Assembly: GCF_000934605.2 (NCBI RefSeq)
Contig: NZ_CP010897.2
Coordinates: forward strand, 3,472,001 to 3,536,000
Direction: 5' to 3'
DNA length: 64,000 nucleotides
From: Pandoraea vervacti
GTDB taxonomy: Bacteria > Pseudomonadota > Gammaproteobacteria > Burkholderiales > Burkholderiaceae
Part shown: positions 1 to 8,666 of the stretch, in pieces
Layout: every line of letters starts with the position of its first letter
How positions within the stretch are numbered: the stretch's first letter is position 1
The notes under the pieces: generated by a model
Seen by the model: only the letters and a program-made list of their open reading frames with translations
Databases searched by the model: none
Told to the model about the DNA's origin: nothing
Program-made: the position numbers and the translations under genes

Positions 1-1
1 G

Positions 2-811
2 GACGACACACACGACACCTCGGGCGACGGCAAGTCACGTGCGTCGGGCGCGCCCGCGCCGAAACATGAACCCGTGGGCGAAGCGCATGACGACAAGCGT
101 GTGAGCGAAGCCAGGGAAGAAGGCGAGTTCGTGGCGAGCGACCCGTCGGATGCCGCACGCGAGCAGGAGGCGGCGCAACCGGACAGCAGCCATGAAGCGA
201 CGCGCATCTCGGACGAGATCGCCAAGGGGTACGGTTTCGTGATCGCAGGGTTCGACGCGCCCGGCGAAGAATCGGACTCCGACGTCCCGCCGTTGCCCCT
301 GCCCACGGGCGTGCTGCCACTGACCAAGGCATTCGACGGGGCGATCGCCATCGTGCTCGCGCACGGTGAGCACGTGCGCAGACCGGATGCGCCGCTCGAC
401 ATCCTCGTGCCAGTCTCAGGAACCGACTACTCGCGTCACGCCGCCGAACTGGCCATTACTCTGGCGCGGGCCGCCGACGCGTCGGTCACGGCGCTGCACG
501 TCTCGGCGCGCGTGGCGCCGGGCATGCTGCACCGCCAATGGCGCCCGCGGGTTCTGCGCCCAGACACCGCCGAAGCCGCCATGATGGACAACCTGCACGC
601 GCTGGCCGAGCGCAATGGCGTGAAGCTTCGTACGCGGCTGCTCGCCAGCGGCAAGATCGAGGAGGCCGTGCTTCATCAGATTCACCACGGCAAACACAAT
701 CTGCTCGTGCTGGGCGTGCAACCGCGCTTCGGTGACCGCCTGAACTTCGGCGCCGTATCGCATCGCCTGCTCGAAGAACGGCATTGCTCGGTGATCGTGT
801 TGAGCGCCTGA
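2..811 (+). CDS. C-terminal part of a universal-stress (Usp) domain protein, probably an antiporter-Usp fusion (5' end outside window)
   Basis: The frame is open to the left edge, so the gene starts before the window; a GTG at 74 is possible but I see no reason to prefer it. About 270 residues are visible. The first ~60 are acidic, low-complexity linker. The Usp fold starts near the motif DILVPVSGTDYSRHAAELA, and a typical Usp end (LVLGVQPR...GAVSHRLLEERHCSVIVLSA) closes the protein. A degenerate Usp-like segment (GYGFVIAGFDAP...AIAIVLAHGEHV) precedes it. In Burkholderiaceae this arrangement is common as the cytoplasmic tail of CPA2-type cation:proton antiporters; that assignment is inferred, since no membrane segment lies in the window. 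The Usp fold binds nucleotides and is tied to stress responses. A terminator hairpin follows at 881-913. Confidence 0.7.
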   Translation, partial: DDTHDTSGDGKSRASGAPAPKHEPVGEAHDDKRVSEAREEGEFVASDPSDAAREQEAAQPDSSHEATRISDEIAKGYGFVIAGFDAPGEESDSDVPPLPLPTGVLPLTKAFDGAIAIVLAHGEHVRRPDAPLDILVPVSGTDYSRHAAELAITLARAADASVTALHVSARVAPGMLHRQWRPRVLRPDTAEAAMMDNLHALAERNGVKLRTRLLASGKIEEAVLHQIHHGKHNLLVLGVQPRFGDRLNFGAVSHRLLEERHCSVIVLSA

Positions 812-880
812 TCTTACTGCGCGCCTTCAGGGCGCCCCCCCGCTCCTCCACCTCACCTGGGCGTCCTGCATCGACAAAAA

Positions 881-913
881 AACGCCTGCTGCCGATCTCC
901 GGCAACAGGCGTT
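881..913. terminator. Bidirectional terminator between the Usp gene and the pirin gene
   Basis: The two 14-base arms (881-894 and 900-913) pair around a 5-base loop with one imperfect pair. The A-run just before the left arm (875-882) becomes a U-run on the minus strand, so it can end transcripts of the convergent pirin gene; on the plus strand a short T-rich tail follows. Confidence 0.75.
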
Positions 914-934
914 GGTGGGTTTGGCGCGCCGGGG

Positions 935-1834
935 TCAGTTCGCCGACGGCTTGCGCTCCGGCAACGGAATCCATTCCGTCTCCCCCGGCACCTTGCCCAT
1001 CTCCTGGGCGGTCCACGCGGCTTTTGCCTGCTCGATGCGCTCACGGCTCGACGATACGAAGTTCCAGAAGATGAAGCGCTCGCCATCCAGCGGTGCGCCG
1101 CCGAGCAGCATCAGCCGGACCGGCTTGTCGCCCGCCACGATGCGCACGTCCCCTCCTTGCGCGAGCACCCCCATGCGGTGTTCCGGCAGCGTCTCGTCGT
1201 TCGCCGTCACCTCGCCCTGCACCGTGTAGATCGCGCGTTCCGCGTATTCGGGCGGCAACACGAACGCCGCACACGGCTCCATGTCGACGGCCAGATAGAA
1301 GATCGGCGAGAACACCTTCACCGGGGCCTTCTCGCCGAATGCTTCTCCGAGAATCAGACGCATGTGAACGCCCGGCAGGAAGATGTCGGGCAGCGACGCC
1401 GCCTCATGATGCGAAAACGAGGGCTCGGTCTCTTCGTCCGCTTGCGGCAACGCCACCCACGTCTGGATGCCATGCACGTCGCCACCACGCTCGCGCACGT
1501 CGTGCGGCGTGCGCTCGGAGTGCACGATGCCGCGCCCGGCGGTCATCCAGTTCACCGCCCCTGGCGTGATGCGCTGGTCGCTGCCGAGGCTGTCCCGGTG
1601 CCAGATTTCACCATCGAACAAATAGGTGACGGTCGCCAGCCCGATGTGCGGATGCGGCCGCACGTCCATGCCCTGCCCGGGTGAAAGCGTGGCCGGGCCC
1701 ATATGGTCGAAGAAAATGAACGGGCCGACGGTCTTGAACGCCAGACTCGGCAGGCTGCGTTGCACGGTGAAAGCGCCGATGTCGCTCAGGTGCGGCTTGA
1801 GCACGGCAAGGAAGGGACTCGTGGAATCAGTCAT
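935..1834 (-). CDS. Pirin family protein (cupin)
   Basis: This 299-residue protein is a two-cupin pirin. The N-terminal cupin has the typical FDHMGP segment, the metal-binding motif HPHIGLATVTYL and the downstream G-IVHSE segment that supplies the remaining His and Glu metal ligands. The length matches the family (about 280-300). Bacterial pirins bind Fe(II) or other divalent metals; some act as quercetinases, others bind metabolic enzymes, so the substrate cannot be read from sequence. The ATG at 1834 is preceded by AGGAG at good spacing. The gene stands alone, convergent with the Usp gene and divergent from greB. Confidence 0.9.
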   Translation of the reverse strand: MTDSTSPFLAVLKPHLSDIGAFTVQRSLPSLAFKTVGPFIFFDHMGPATLSPGQGMDVRPHPHIGLATVTYLFDGEIWHRDSLGSDQRITPGAVNWMTAGRGIVHSERTPHDVRERGGDVHGIQTWVALPQADEETEPSFSHHEAASLPDIFLPGVHMRLILGEAFGEKAPVKVFSPIFYLAVDMEPCAAFVLPPEYAERAIYTVQGEVTANDETLPEHRMGVLAQGGDVRIVAGDKPVRLMLLGGAPLDGERFIFWNFVSSSRERIEQAKAAWTAQEMGKVPGETEWIPLPERKPSAN

Positions 1835-2059
1835 GGCGCGGTTCTCCTGCGGTCTGCGTGTTTGTCGTGGTCGTCATGATCACGTGGGCTTGCCGCCCGA
1901 TTGTAGAGGACATTGACGGCGCACTCCATGACACTTGCGCATGATTGCCCTGTCGGGAATGTGGCCGCGGGCACGCGGGCGCATGCTGGTGCGGCATCGC
2001 TCCTATAATGCAGGGATTGTGAAACGCTTCTGGCACGCGCGCGACGTGTGCATCGACTT

Positions 2060-2617
2060 ATGAACAAGGCCTTCGTCAAGGAAGATAACGGCGACGACGA
2101 CGATCTCGACGCCGGCGCCCCGGAGATTCCGGCGGGCACCAAGAACTACATTACGCCTGCGGGCTATCGTCGGTTGAAGGACGAACTGCTCGATCTGATC
2201 GACAACCAGCGTCCCGAAGTGGTGAAAATCGTGTCCTGGGCGGCGTCCAATGGCGACCGCTCGGAGAACGGCGACTATATCTACGGCAAGCGGCGTCTGC
2301 GGGAAATCGATCGTCGCATTCGCTTTCTGACGCGACGTCTGGATAACGCCGAAGTGGTCGACACGCGTCGTCAGGAAAACGTCGATCAGGTGTTTTTCGG
2401 CGCACAGGTGACCTATGCCGACGGCAAGGGCGACGAGCACACGATCATGATCGTCGGGATCGACGAGGTCGATCTGGAACGCGGGCACGTCAGCTGGATT
2501 TCACCGATCGCCCGGGCCATTACCAAGTCGAAGATCGGCGACACCGTACCGCTGCGCACGCCGGCCGGACTCGATCAGATCGAGATTCTCGACGTGCGCT
2601 ATCCGCCCTCGGAATAG
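2060..2617 (+). CDS. greB: Transcription elongation factor GreB
   Basis: GreB enters the RNA polymerase secondary channel and stimulates cleavage of backtracked RNA. The 185-residue protein has the N-terminal coiled-coil finger with YITPAGYRRLKDEL and the acidic tip region containing NGDRSENGDYIYGKRRLREIDRRI, followed by the C-terminal FKBP-like domain with FGAQVTYAD. This is GreB rather than GreA by the YGKRRLREIDRRIRFL segment. A GTG at 2048 lies in frame, but the ATG at 2060 gives the usual MNKAFVKED start. Neither has a clear Shine-Dalgarno sequence. A TATAAT at 2004-2009 gives a plausible promoter with a leader of about 45 bases; no good -35 box is visible. Confidence 0.95.
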   Translation: MNKAFVKEDNGDDDDLDAGAPEIPAGTKNYITPAGYRRLKDELLDLIDNQRPEVVKIVSWAASNGDRSENGDYIYGKRRLREIDRRIRFLTRRLDNAEVVDTRRQENVDQVFFGAQVTYADGKGDEHTIMIVGIDEVDLERGHVSWISPIARAITKSKIGDTVPLRTPAGLDQIEILDVRYPPSE

Positions 2618-2658
2618 CGAAAACGTCTCGCCTCGACGCATGTCGTCGCGCTCAACGA

Positions 2659-2682
2659 AAACGCCTCCCGAGGGAGGCGTTT
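2659..2682. terminator. Bidirectional terminator between greB and spoT
   Basis: The 11-base arms AAACGCCTCCC and GGGAGGCGTTT (2659-2669 and 2672-2682) form a perfect hairpin with a tiny loop. Flanking A and T runs on both sides make it suitable for both convergent genes. Confidence 0.85.
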
Positions 2683-2708
2683 CACGCGGAAGCGGCACGC
2701 GACGGCGG

Positions 2709-5129
2709 TCAGTAATTGCCGCGCTCGCGTGCGACTCGCATGGCGTGGTTGGCGTGGATCTCTTCCTGATGCCGCTCACTCGGGCGCTCACGCGCCACGC
2801 GCATCACGTCCGGATTCACACGGATACGGCGCATCACGTTCGCGAGATGCACACGGTCGCTCACCTGAATGAGGAAGCGCAACGTTGCCGATTCGTCCGG
2901 CACCACTTCGTCCATGCCGATGTGCACGATGTTGGCATCGGAAGCCGTAATGTCGGCAGCCACACGCGAGAACACGCCCCGGTTGTGATGCACGAGCACC
3001 TTGATGCCGACGTCGAACAAACGGCCCGGTTGCGGCGCCCACGCCACATCGATCCAGCGAGTCGGGTCCTTGCGATGAACGCGGCGCGCAACCGGGCAGT
3101 CCGTCGTGTGAATCGCCATGCCGAGGCCGATGCCGATGTACCCCATGATGGCGTCGCCGGGAATCGGGCGGCAACACGCCGAGAACTGCACCGACATGCC
3201 TTCCGTGCCGGTGATGAGCACCGGCGGCCCGACGTTCTCGTCGCCCGGACGCGGTGAATCCGGATCGTCCGGGCTATCGTCGTTCTCGCCTTCCTTGCCC
3301 GAGGAGAGCACCGCAAGGCGCTTGGCCATGACGGCCGCCACGCGACGCCCCAGCCCGATGTCCGCAAAGATATCCTGACGATCCTTGTTGCCGGTCCATT
3401 GCGCGAGCTTGTCCCACGTCTCCGGCGAAATCTCGCTCATCGTCAGGCCATAGCCCTTGAGCGCCTGCTCGACCAGACGCTCGCCAAGCTGCACCGACTC
3501 GGCGAAGCGCATCGTCTTGAGGTAATGACGAATGGCCGAACGCGCCTTGCCGGTGCGCACGAAGCCGAGCCACACGGGGTTCGGTTTCGAATACGGCGCG
3601 GTAATGACTTCCACGATGTCGCCGTTCTTCAACTCGGTGCGAAGCGGCAGCAATTCGTTGTTGATCTTGACGGCCACGCACTGGTTGCCCAGATCGCTGT
3701 GGACCGAATATGCGAAGTCGAGCGCCGTCGCGCCGCGCGGCAGCGCCATGATGCGCGCCTTGGGCGTGAAGACGTAGACGGCGTCGGGGAACAGGTCGAT
3801 CTTGACGTGTTCGAGGAATTCCGTGGAGTCGCCGGTCTCGCTCTGGATGTCGAGCAGCGACTGGAGCCACTGATGCGCGTGCTTCTGCACGTCGTTCATG
3901 TCCGCGCCGCCGTTCTTGTATAGCCAGTGCGCGGCCACGCCCGCTTCCGCGATCTCGTGCATGCGGCGCGTGCGAATCTGAAATTCGATCGGTGTGCCGA
4001 AGGGACCAACGAGCGTCGTGTGCAACGACTGATAGCCGTTGACCTTCGGAATGGCGATGTAATCCTTGAACTTGCCGGGCACCGGCTTGTAGAGCGCGTG
4101 AAGCACACCAAGCGCGAGATAGCACTGTGCATTCGATTCGACGACGACACGGAAGCCGTACACGTCCAGCACCTGCGAGAACGAGAGCTGCTTTTCCTGC
4201 ATCTTGGTGTAGATGCTGAAGAGCGTCTTCTCGCGGCCAAAGACGTCGGCACTCACCTCGCCGTCTTTGAGCGCCTTCTCAACGGCGTCGAGAATCTTGC
4301 CCACCACTTCGCGCCGATTGCCGCGCGCGGCCTTCACGGCCTTGTCGAGCACGGCATAACGGCGCGGGTGGTAATTCGCGAAGCTCAGATCCTGAAGCTC
4401 GCGATACGTATTGTTCAGACCGAGACGGTGCGCGATGGGCGCGTAGATGTCGAGCGTTTCACGCGCCACACGGCGCTGCTTTTCCGTCGAGGTGACACCC
4501 AGCGTGCGCATGTTGTGCAGGCGGTCCGCCAGCTTGACGAGAATGACGCGCACATCGCGCGCCATCGCCAGCAACATTTTGCGAAAGCTCTCGGCTTGCG
4601 CTTCTTCCCGGCTTCGAAACTCCATCTTGTCGAGTTTCGACAAGCCGTCGACCAGTTCCGCAACCTTCGGTCCGAATCGCTCGGCGAGTTCGGCTTTAGT
4701 CACCCCCTGGTCTTCCATCACGTCGTGCAGCAACGCGGCCATGATCGACTGCGCATCGAGCTTCCACTCGGCACAAATCTCGGCAACGGCGACGGGATGG
4801 GTAATGTAAGGCTGTCCGCTCTGACGATATTGCCCCAGGTGGGCTTCGTCGCTGAACTGGAAGGCTTCCTTGATTTGCGCGAGGTCGCTTTCCTTGAGGT
4901 ATTCCCCAAGCATGCCCTTCAGACGGGCGATCGAGACGACCTCGTGCTTGCGTGGCTGCTCAGGCGTTGCCGTCGGACCGAACAGGTGCCGGTAGGACTG
5001 CTCTAGCAGCGCATCGATGTACTGTCGTGTGGCGCTCTCGCCCTTTTTCTTCTTTCGCTCGGGCTTGGGCTCCCCCGCTTTGGGTTCATCCGCAGCGATG
5101 GACGCGGCCGGTGATTTCGCATGACTCAT
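2709..5129 (-). CDS. spoT: Bifunctional (p)ppGpp synthetase/hydrolase SpoT/RelA family
   Basis: This 806-residue protein makes and degrades the alarmone (p)ppGpp. A Lys-rich N-terminal tail (to about residue 40) precedes the hydrolase HD domain, whose metal ligands are seen in ITHPVAV (H111) and LLHDVMED (H135, D136). The synthetase domain includes GFRVVVES, the basic motif KFKDYIA and the segment EFQIRTRRMHEIAEAG. The basic motif (RxKD type) is that of bifunctional enzymes rather than the EXDD form of RelA. A TGS domain starts near DLFPDAVYVFTP and an ACT domain lies at the end. The intact HD motif supports hydrolase activity. It lies just downstream of rpoZ, as in most Burkholderiales and in E. 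coli. Confidence 0.95.
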   Translation of the reverse strand: MSHAKSPAASIAADEPKAGEPKPERKKKKGESATRQYIDALLEQSYRHLFGPTATPEQPRKHEVVSIARLKGMLGEYLKESDLAQIKEAFQFSDEAHLGQYRQSGQPYITHPVAVAEICAEWKLDAQSIMAALLHDVMEDQGVTKAELAERFGPKVAELVDGLSKLDKMEFRSREEAQAESFRKMLLAMARDVRVILVKLADRLHNMRTLGVTSTEKQRRVARETLDIYAPIAHRLGLNNTYRELQDLSFANYHPRRYAVLDKAVKAARGNRREVVGKILDAVEKALKDGEVSADVFGREKTLFSIYTKMQEKQLSFSQVLDVYGFRVVVESNAQCYLALGVLHALYKPVPGKFKDYIAIPKVNGYQSLHTTLVGPFGTPIEFQIRTRRMHEIAEAGVAAHWLYKNGGADMNDVQKHAHQWLQSLLDIQSETGDSTEFLEHVKIDLFPDAVYVFTPKARIMALPRGATALDFAYSVHSDLGNQCVAVKINNELLPLRTELKNGDIVEVITAPYSKPNPVWLGFVRTGKARSAIRHYLKTMRFAESVQLGERLVEQALKGYGLTMSEISPETWDKLAQWTGNKDRQDIFADIGLGRRVAAVMAKRLAVLSSGKEGENDDSPDDPDSPRPGDENVGPPVLITGTEGMSVQFSACCRPIPGDAIMGYIGIGLGMAIHTTDCPVARRVHRKDPTRWIDVAWAPQPGRLFDVGIKVLVHHNRGVFSRVAADITASDANIVHIGMDEVVPDESATLRFLIQVSDRVHLANVMRRIRVNPDVMRVARERPSERHQEEIHANHAMRVARERGNY

Positions 5130-5189
5130 ACGTGTACCTGCATCGTCGAGCGGCCCGGAACGTCACATCGCATCAGTGCAGTCTCCCGA

Positions 5190-5396
5190 TCAGAGCGGCA
5201 CTTTCTTGAGCATCTCGATGCCAACCTGACCGGCCGCGATTTCGCGCAGCGCGACGACAGTCGGCTTGTCCTTGTTGTTCTCGAGCTTCGGCGTGTGACC
5301 TTGCGCCAGTTGGCGGGCGCGGTAGGTCGCAGCGAGAGCGAGCTCGAAGCGATTCGGAATTTGTTTCAGGCAGTCTTCAACGGTAATTCGGGCCAT
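5190..5396 (-). CDS. rpoZ: RNA polymerase omega subunit
   Basis: This 68-residue protein is the omega subunit, which helps assemble the beta' subunit and mediates ppGpp binding at RNA polymerase. It begins MARITVEDCLKQIPNRFEL and contains the family segment ATYRARQL...KPTVVALREIAAG. The open frame extends 17 codons upstream, but the ATG at 5396 gives the conserved N-terminus and has AAGGA at suitable spacing. A weak promoter (TTGCGC, 19-base spacer, TAGAAT; 5425-5455) lies upstream on the same strand. Co-transcription with spoT places a ppGpp target beside its synthase. Confidence 0.95.
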   Translation of the reverse strand: MARITVEDCLKQIPNRFELALAATYRARQLAQGHTPKLENNKDKPTVVALREIAAGQVGIEMLKKVPL

Positions 5397-5486
5397 AAGG
5401 AGGTTCCTTCTCAATATAAGGCGTATTCTATCGCAGCCGGCGCGCACTCGCGCAAAACACGAGGGTCGTCGGCGAATGCGACGGTG

Positions 5487-6164
5487 TTACTCGTGTTCGT
5501 TCGGTGCGTGGATGTCCAGATCGGTGAACAGCGTCTTGTGACGTGCGTACTGCGAAGCAAAGCGCAGGCGCACTGCCGTGAACACCGATTGCAGTTGGTC
5601 GAGCGCGCGCTGGAATTCGTCATTGATGATGATGAAATCCGCCTCCGGCGCATGCGCGATCTCGCCACCGGCAGCGAGCAGGCGTCGCGCAATGACCTTC
5701 GGCTCGTCCGTGCCGCGCTTTTTCAACCGCTCTTCGAGCGCTTCGATGGACGGCGGCAAAATGAAAATGCCGACGGCATTCGAGAAGCGCTTGCGCACCT
5801 GCTGCGCACCTTGCCAGTCGATTTCCAGCAAGACATCGCGGCCCTCGCGCATCTGTTCTTCGATCCACACGCGCGAGGTGCCGTAATAGTTGCCGTGGAC
5901 TTCGGCACTCTCCAGAAACTCGCCGCGCTTGCGACGCTCCAGAAATTCCTCGACGGAGATGAAGTTGTAATGCACGCCTTCTTTTTCGTTCGCACGCGGC
6001 GCACGCGTGGTGCACGAGATCGACAGGCGAACGTCGCGATCCTGCGCGAGCAGTGCGTTCACCAGCGTGGACTTGCCCGCGCCCGAGGGGGCGACCACCA
6101 TGAACAGATTGCCGGGATACTCGGCGTGCAAGGGGGGCTGCGGGGGGTGTGATTGCGAGGACAT
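5487..6164 (-). CDS. gmk: Guanylate kinase
   Basis: Guanylate kinase phosphorylates GMP to GDP with ATP. The 225-residue protein has the P-loop APSGAGKSTL near residue 26, the GMP-binding segment VHYNFISVEEF, the lid region ESAEVHGNYYGTS and the C-terminal motif KVIARRL. It lacks nothing expected for the family. It starts 5 bases after yicC ends and lies upstream of rpoZ, giving the purine-nucleotide and stringent-response genes one transcriptional direction. Confidence 0.95.
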   Translation of the reverse strand: MSSQSHPPQPPLHAEYPGNLFMVVAPSGAGKSTLVNALLAQDRDVRLSISCTTRAPRANEKEGVHYNFISVEEFLERRKRGEFLESAEVHGNYYGTSRVWIEEQMREGRDVLLEIDWQGAQQVRKRFSNAVGIFILPPSIEALEERLKKRGTDEPKVIARRLLAAGGEIAHAPEADFIIINDEFQRALDQLQSVFTAVRLRFASQYARHKTLFTDLDIHAPNEHE

Positions 6165-6169
6165 ACGAC

Positions 6170-7099
6170 TTACTCCAGGTTCTGCACTTGCTCGCGCATC
6201 TGCTCGATGTAGAGCTTGAGCTCCATCGACGCATCGGCGAGTTCCTTCGAGGCCGCCTTCGAGCCGAGCGTATTCGCTTCGCGATTGAGCTCCTGCATCA
6301 TGAAGTCGAGCCGTTTGCCCACCAATCCTCCCTTGTCGAGGATATGGCGGGTTTCCTTCAGGTGGGCATCGAGACGCGTGAGCTCTTCCGCCACGTCGAT
6401 ACGCACGCCATACATTGTCACTTCCTGACGAATACGTTCTGCGATTTCTTCCTTGCCAGGGGCAGCCGAGCCTTCCGGCACGACGATGCCCAGCGCTTCC
6501 TGCAGACGGTCCACGATCTTCTGCTGATGGCGCGCAATCAGCTCCGGCACGAGCGGTTGCAGGCCCGTGAGAATCGTTTCCATCTTTTCGATGCGCTCAA
6601 TCAGGCTCGCCTTGAGCTGCGCGCCTTCGCGCTTGCGCACTTCGACGAGATCGCCGATGGCCGCGCGACCGGCGTCGATCACGGCATCGCGCAGCGCTTC
6701 GGCCGTCACCGACTCCTCGCCGAGCACGCCCGGCCAGCGCAGAATCTCGCCCGTGCGCATGCGCTCGGCATCGGGGAAAATCGCAAGCACCTGCTGTTCG
6801 AGATCGGCGAGTTGTTTGACGGCGTCGAGATTGAGCGCACCGTTGGCGCCGCTCTCCGGACGTTGGACGTTGATGCGGATATCGACCTTGCCGCGCGAGA
6901 GTTTGCCGGTGAGCGCTTCACGCAGCACGGGCTCGCACGCACGCGCTTCTTCGGGCATGCGAAATGCCAGATCCAGAAAGCGGGAATTGACCGTACGTAA
7001 TTCGACCGACACGCTCGCGCCTGCGGCTCCATCGGCATGCGCAATGTCGCGCGTGACGCTGGCGTAGCCGGTCATACTGTAGATGTTGTTGTCTTTCAT
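6170..7099 (-). CDS. yicC: YicC family endoribonuclease
   Basis: The protein starts MKDNNIYSMTGYASV, matching the YicC/YloC N-terminus (IYSMTG.A). YicC_N covers the first half, including the segment VSVELRTVNSRFLDLAFRMPE; a DUF1732 C-terminal domain ends VKLYIEQMREQVQNLE-like. YicC proteins are RNases that take part in RNA turnover in E. coli and Bacillus. The open frame continues 57 codons further upstream, but that part is unlike the family. ATG 7099 gives 309 residues; ATG 7075 (301 residues) is an alternative, and neither has a strong ribosome-binding site. It sits immediately upstream of gmk and divergent from rph. Confidence 0.9.
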   Translation of the reverse strand: MKDNNIYSMTGYASVTRDIAHADGAAGASVSVELRTVNSRFLDLAFRMPEEARACEPVLREALTGKLSRGKVDIRINVQRPESGANGALNLDAVKQLADLEQQVLAIFPDAERMRTGEILRWPGVLGEESVTAEALRDAVIDAGRAAIGDLVEVRKREGAQLKASLIERIEKMETILTGLQPLVPELIARHQQKIVDRLQEALGIVVPEGSAAPGKEEIAERIRQEVTMYGVRIDVAEELTRLDAHLKETRHILDKGGLVGKRLDFMMQELNREANTLGSKAASKELADASMELKLYIEQMREQVQNLE

Positions 7100-7312
7100 C
7101 GGGGTGACCGGCACCACAGCGCCGCGCAGCTTTTTCAGCGGGGCCATGCAGCAACCGGTTTCGCATGCAATGGATGAAAGGCGATTATCGCATTTTCCGG
7201 CCCGGCGCTCCCGAATCCGCACACGGTGGCGGCGCACTGCCGGCATGCCAAAGGCGTTTAGCGATACCATTCGGGTATTACCGCATTAATTCACCTCGCA
7301 GGACACTCACTC

Positions 7313-8041
7313 ATGACCCAGATCACCCGCCCGGACGGCCGTGCGCAAGACGCACTGCGCCCCGTGCGCATCACCCGCCAATACACCCGCTACGCCGAAG
7401 GTTCCGTGCTGATCGAATGCGGCGACACCAAGGTCATCTGCACGGCCAGCGTCGAAGAGAAAGTACCGGGTTTTCTGCGCGATTCGGGCCAGGGCTGGCT
7501 GACCGCCGAGTACGGCATGCTGCCGCGCGCCACGCACACACGCGGCGATCGCGAAGCCGCCCGTGGCAAGCAAAGCGGACGCACGCAGGAAATCCAGCGC
7601 CTGATCGGCCGCTCGCTGCGCGCCGTCTTCGATCTCGAAAAGTTCGGTGCGCGCACCCTCCAGATCGACTGCGACGTCATCCAGGCCGATGGCGGCACCC
7701 GTTGCGCGTCGATTACCGGCGCGTTCGTGGCGGCACACGACGCCGTCTCGAAGCTCATCGCCGACGGCAAGCTCGAAACGTCCCCGATCCGTGCCCATGT
7801 CGCCGCGGTCTCCGTCGGCCTGTATCAGGGCCAGCCGGTACTCGACCTCAATTACGCCGAAGACTCGGCGTGCGACACCGACATGAACGTCATCATGACG
7901 AGCGCAGGCGGTTTCGTCGAAATTCAGGGCACGGCCGAAGGCGAGCCGTTCACGCGTGCGCAAAGCAATGTGCTGCTCGATCTGGCCGACGCCGGCATCC
8001 GTCAACTGATCGACGCGCAAAAGCGCGCCCTCGGAGTCTGA
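7313..8041 (+). CDS. rph: Ribonuclease PH
   Basis: RNase PH is a phosphate-dependent 3'-5' exonuclease that trims tRNA precursors. The 242-residue protein contains the family blocks RPDGRAQDALRPV, VEEKVPGFLRDSGQGWLTAEYGMLPRATHTR and GRTQEIQRLIGRSLRAV, followed by the phosphate-binding side DCDVIQADGGTRCASITGA. Its length is usual. The ATG at 7313 follows AGGAC. The stop overlaps the leader of rdgB by two bases, so rph, rdgB and hemW form an operon. Confidence 0.97.
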   Translation: MTQITRPDGRAQDALRPVRITRQYTRYAEGSVLIECGDTKVICTASVEEKVPGFLRDSGQGWLTAEYGMLPRATHTRGDREAARGKQSGRTQEIQRLIGRSLRAVFDLEKFGARTLQIDCDVIQADGGTRCASITGAFVAAHDAVSKLIADGKLETSPIRAHVAAVSVGLYQGQPVLDLNYAEDSACDTDMNVIMTSAGGFVEIQGTAEGEPFTRAQSNVLLDLADAGIRQLIDAQKRALGV

Positions 8042-8043
8042 CG

Positions 8044-8661
8044 ATGGCCATGCAGAAAATCGTGCTGGCCTCGAATAATCCGGGCAAGCTGCGCGAGTTC
8101 GCCTCGCTGTTCGAACCGCTCGGCATCGAACTCGTGCCGCAGGGCATGCTCGGCGTGTCCGAGGCCGAGGAGCCTCACGTCACCTTCATCGAGAACGCGT
8201 TGACCAAGGCCCGCCATGCGGCCGCCGCCACCGGCCTGCCCGCGCTCGCCGACGACTCCGGGCTGTGCGTGCCGATCCTGGGCGGTGCGCCCGGTGTCTA
8301 TTCCGCGCGCTACGCCGCACGCGCCGGACGCGAAAAGTCGGATGCCGCGAACAACCGTCACCTGATCGAACAGCTCGCGCCGCACGCAGACACGCCCGGC
8401 TACCGTGACGCCTACTACTTCGCCGCGCTCGTGCTCGTGCGTCACGCACAGGACCCGCAGCCGATCATCGCGGAAGGCCGCTGGGACGGCGAAATCGTCG
8501 ACGACGCACGCGGAGCGCATGGCTTCGGCTACGACCCGCACTTCCTGATCCGCTCGTTGAATCAGACGGCCGCCGAACTCGACCCTGCCGTGAAAAACGC
8601 TCACAGTCACCGGGCGCGCGCGTTGCGTGTCCTGCTCGAAAAGCTGGGACGGGAGGCGTAA
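8044..8661 (+). CDS. rdgB: Non-canonical purine NTP pyrophosphatase (RdgB/HAM1)
   Basis: RdgB hydrolyses ITP, dITP and XTP to the monophosphates and so keeps deaminated purines out of nucleic acids. The 205-residue protein has the substrate-binding start KIVLASNNPGKLREF, the metal-binding GLPALADDSGLCVPILGGAPGVYSARYA block (split here across several motifs), and GFGYDPHF near the C-terminus. It begins 3 bases after the rph stop; the codons upstream in the same frame read through rph and are not coding in this frame. A second ATG two codons in is possible. Confidence 0.95.
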   Translation: MAMQKIVLASNNPGKLREFASLFEPLGIELVPQGMLGVSEAEEPHVTFIENALTKARHAAAATGLPALADDSGLCVPILGGAPGVYSARYAARAGREKSDAANNRHLIEQLAPHADTPGYRDAYYFAALVLVRHAQDPQPIIAEGRWDGEIVDDARGAHGFGYDPHFLIRSLNQTAAELDPAVKNAHSHRARALRVLLEKLGREA

Positions 8662-8666
8662 GCGGT

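Noticed and set aside
7165..8043. N-terminal extension of RdgB through rph
   Set aside because: Codons there are the out-of-frame reading of rph; RdgB proper starts at 8044.
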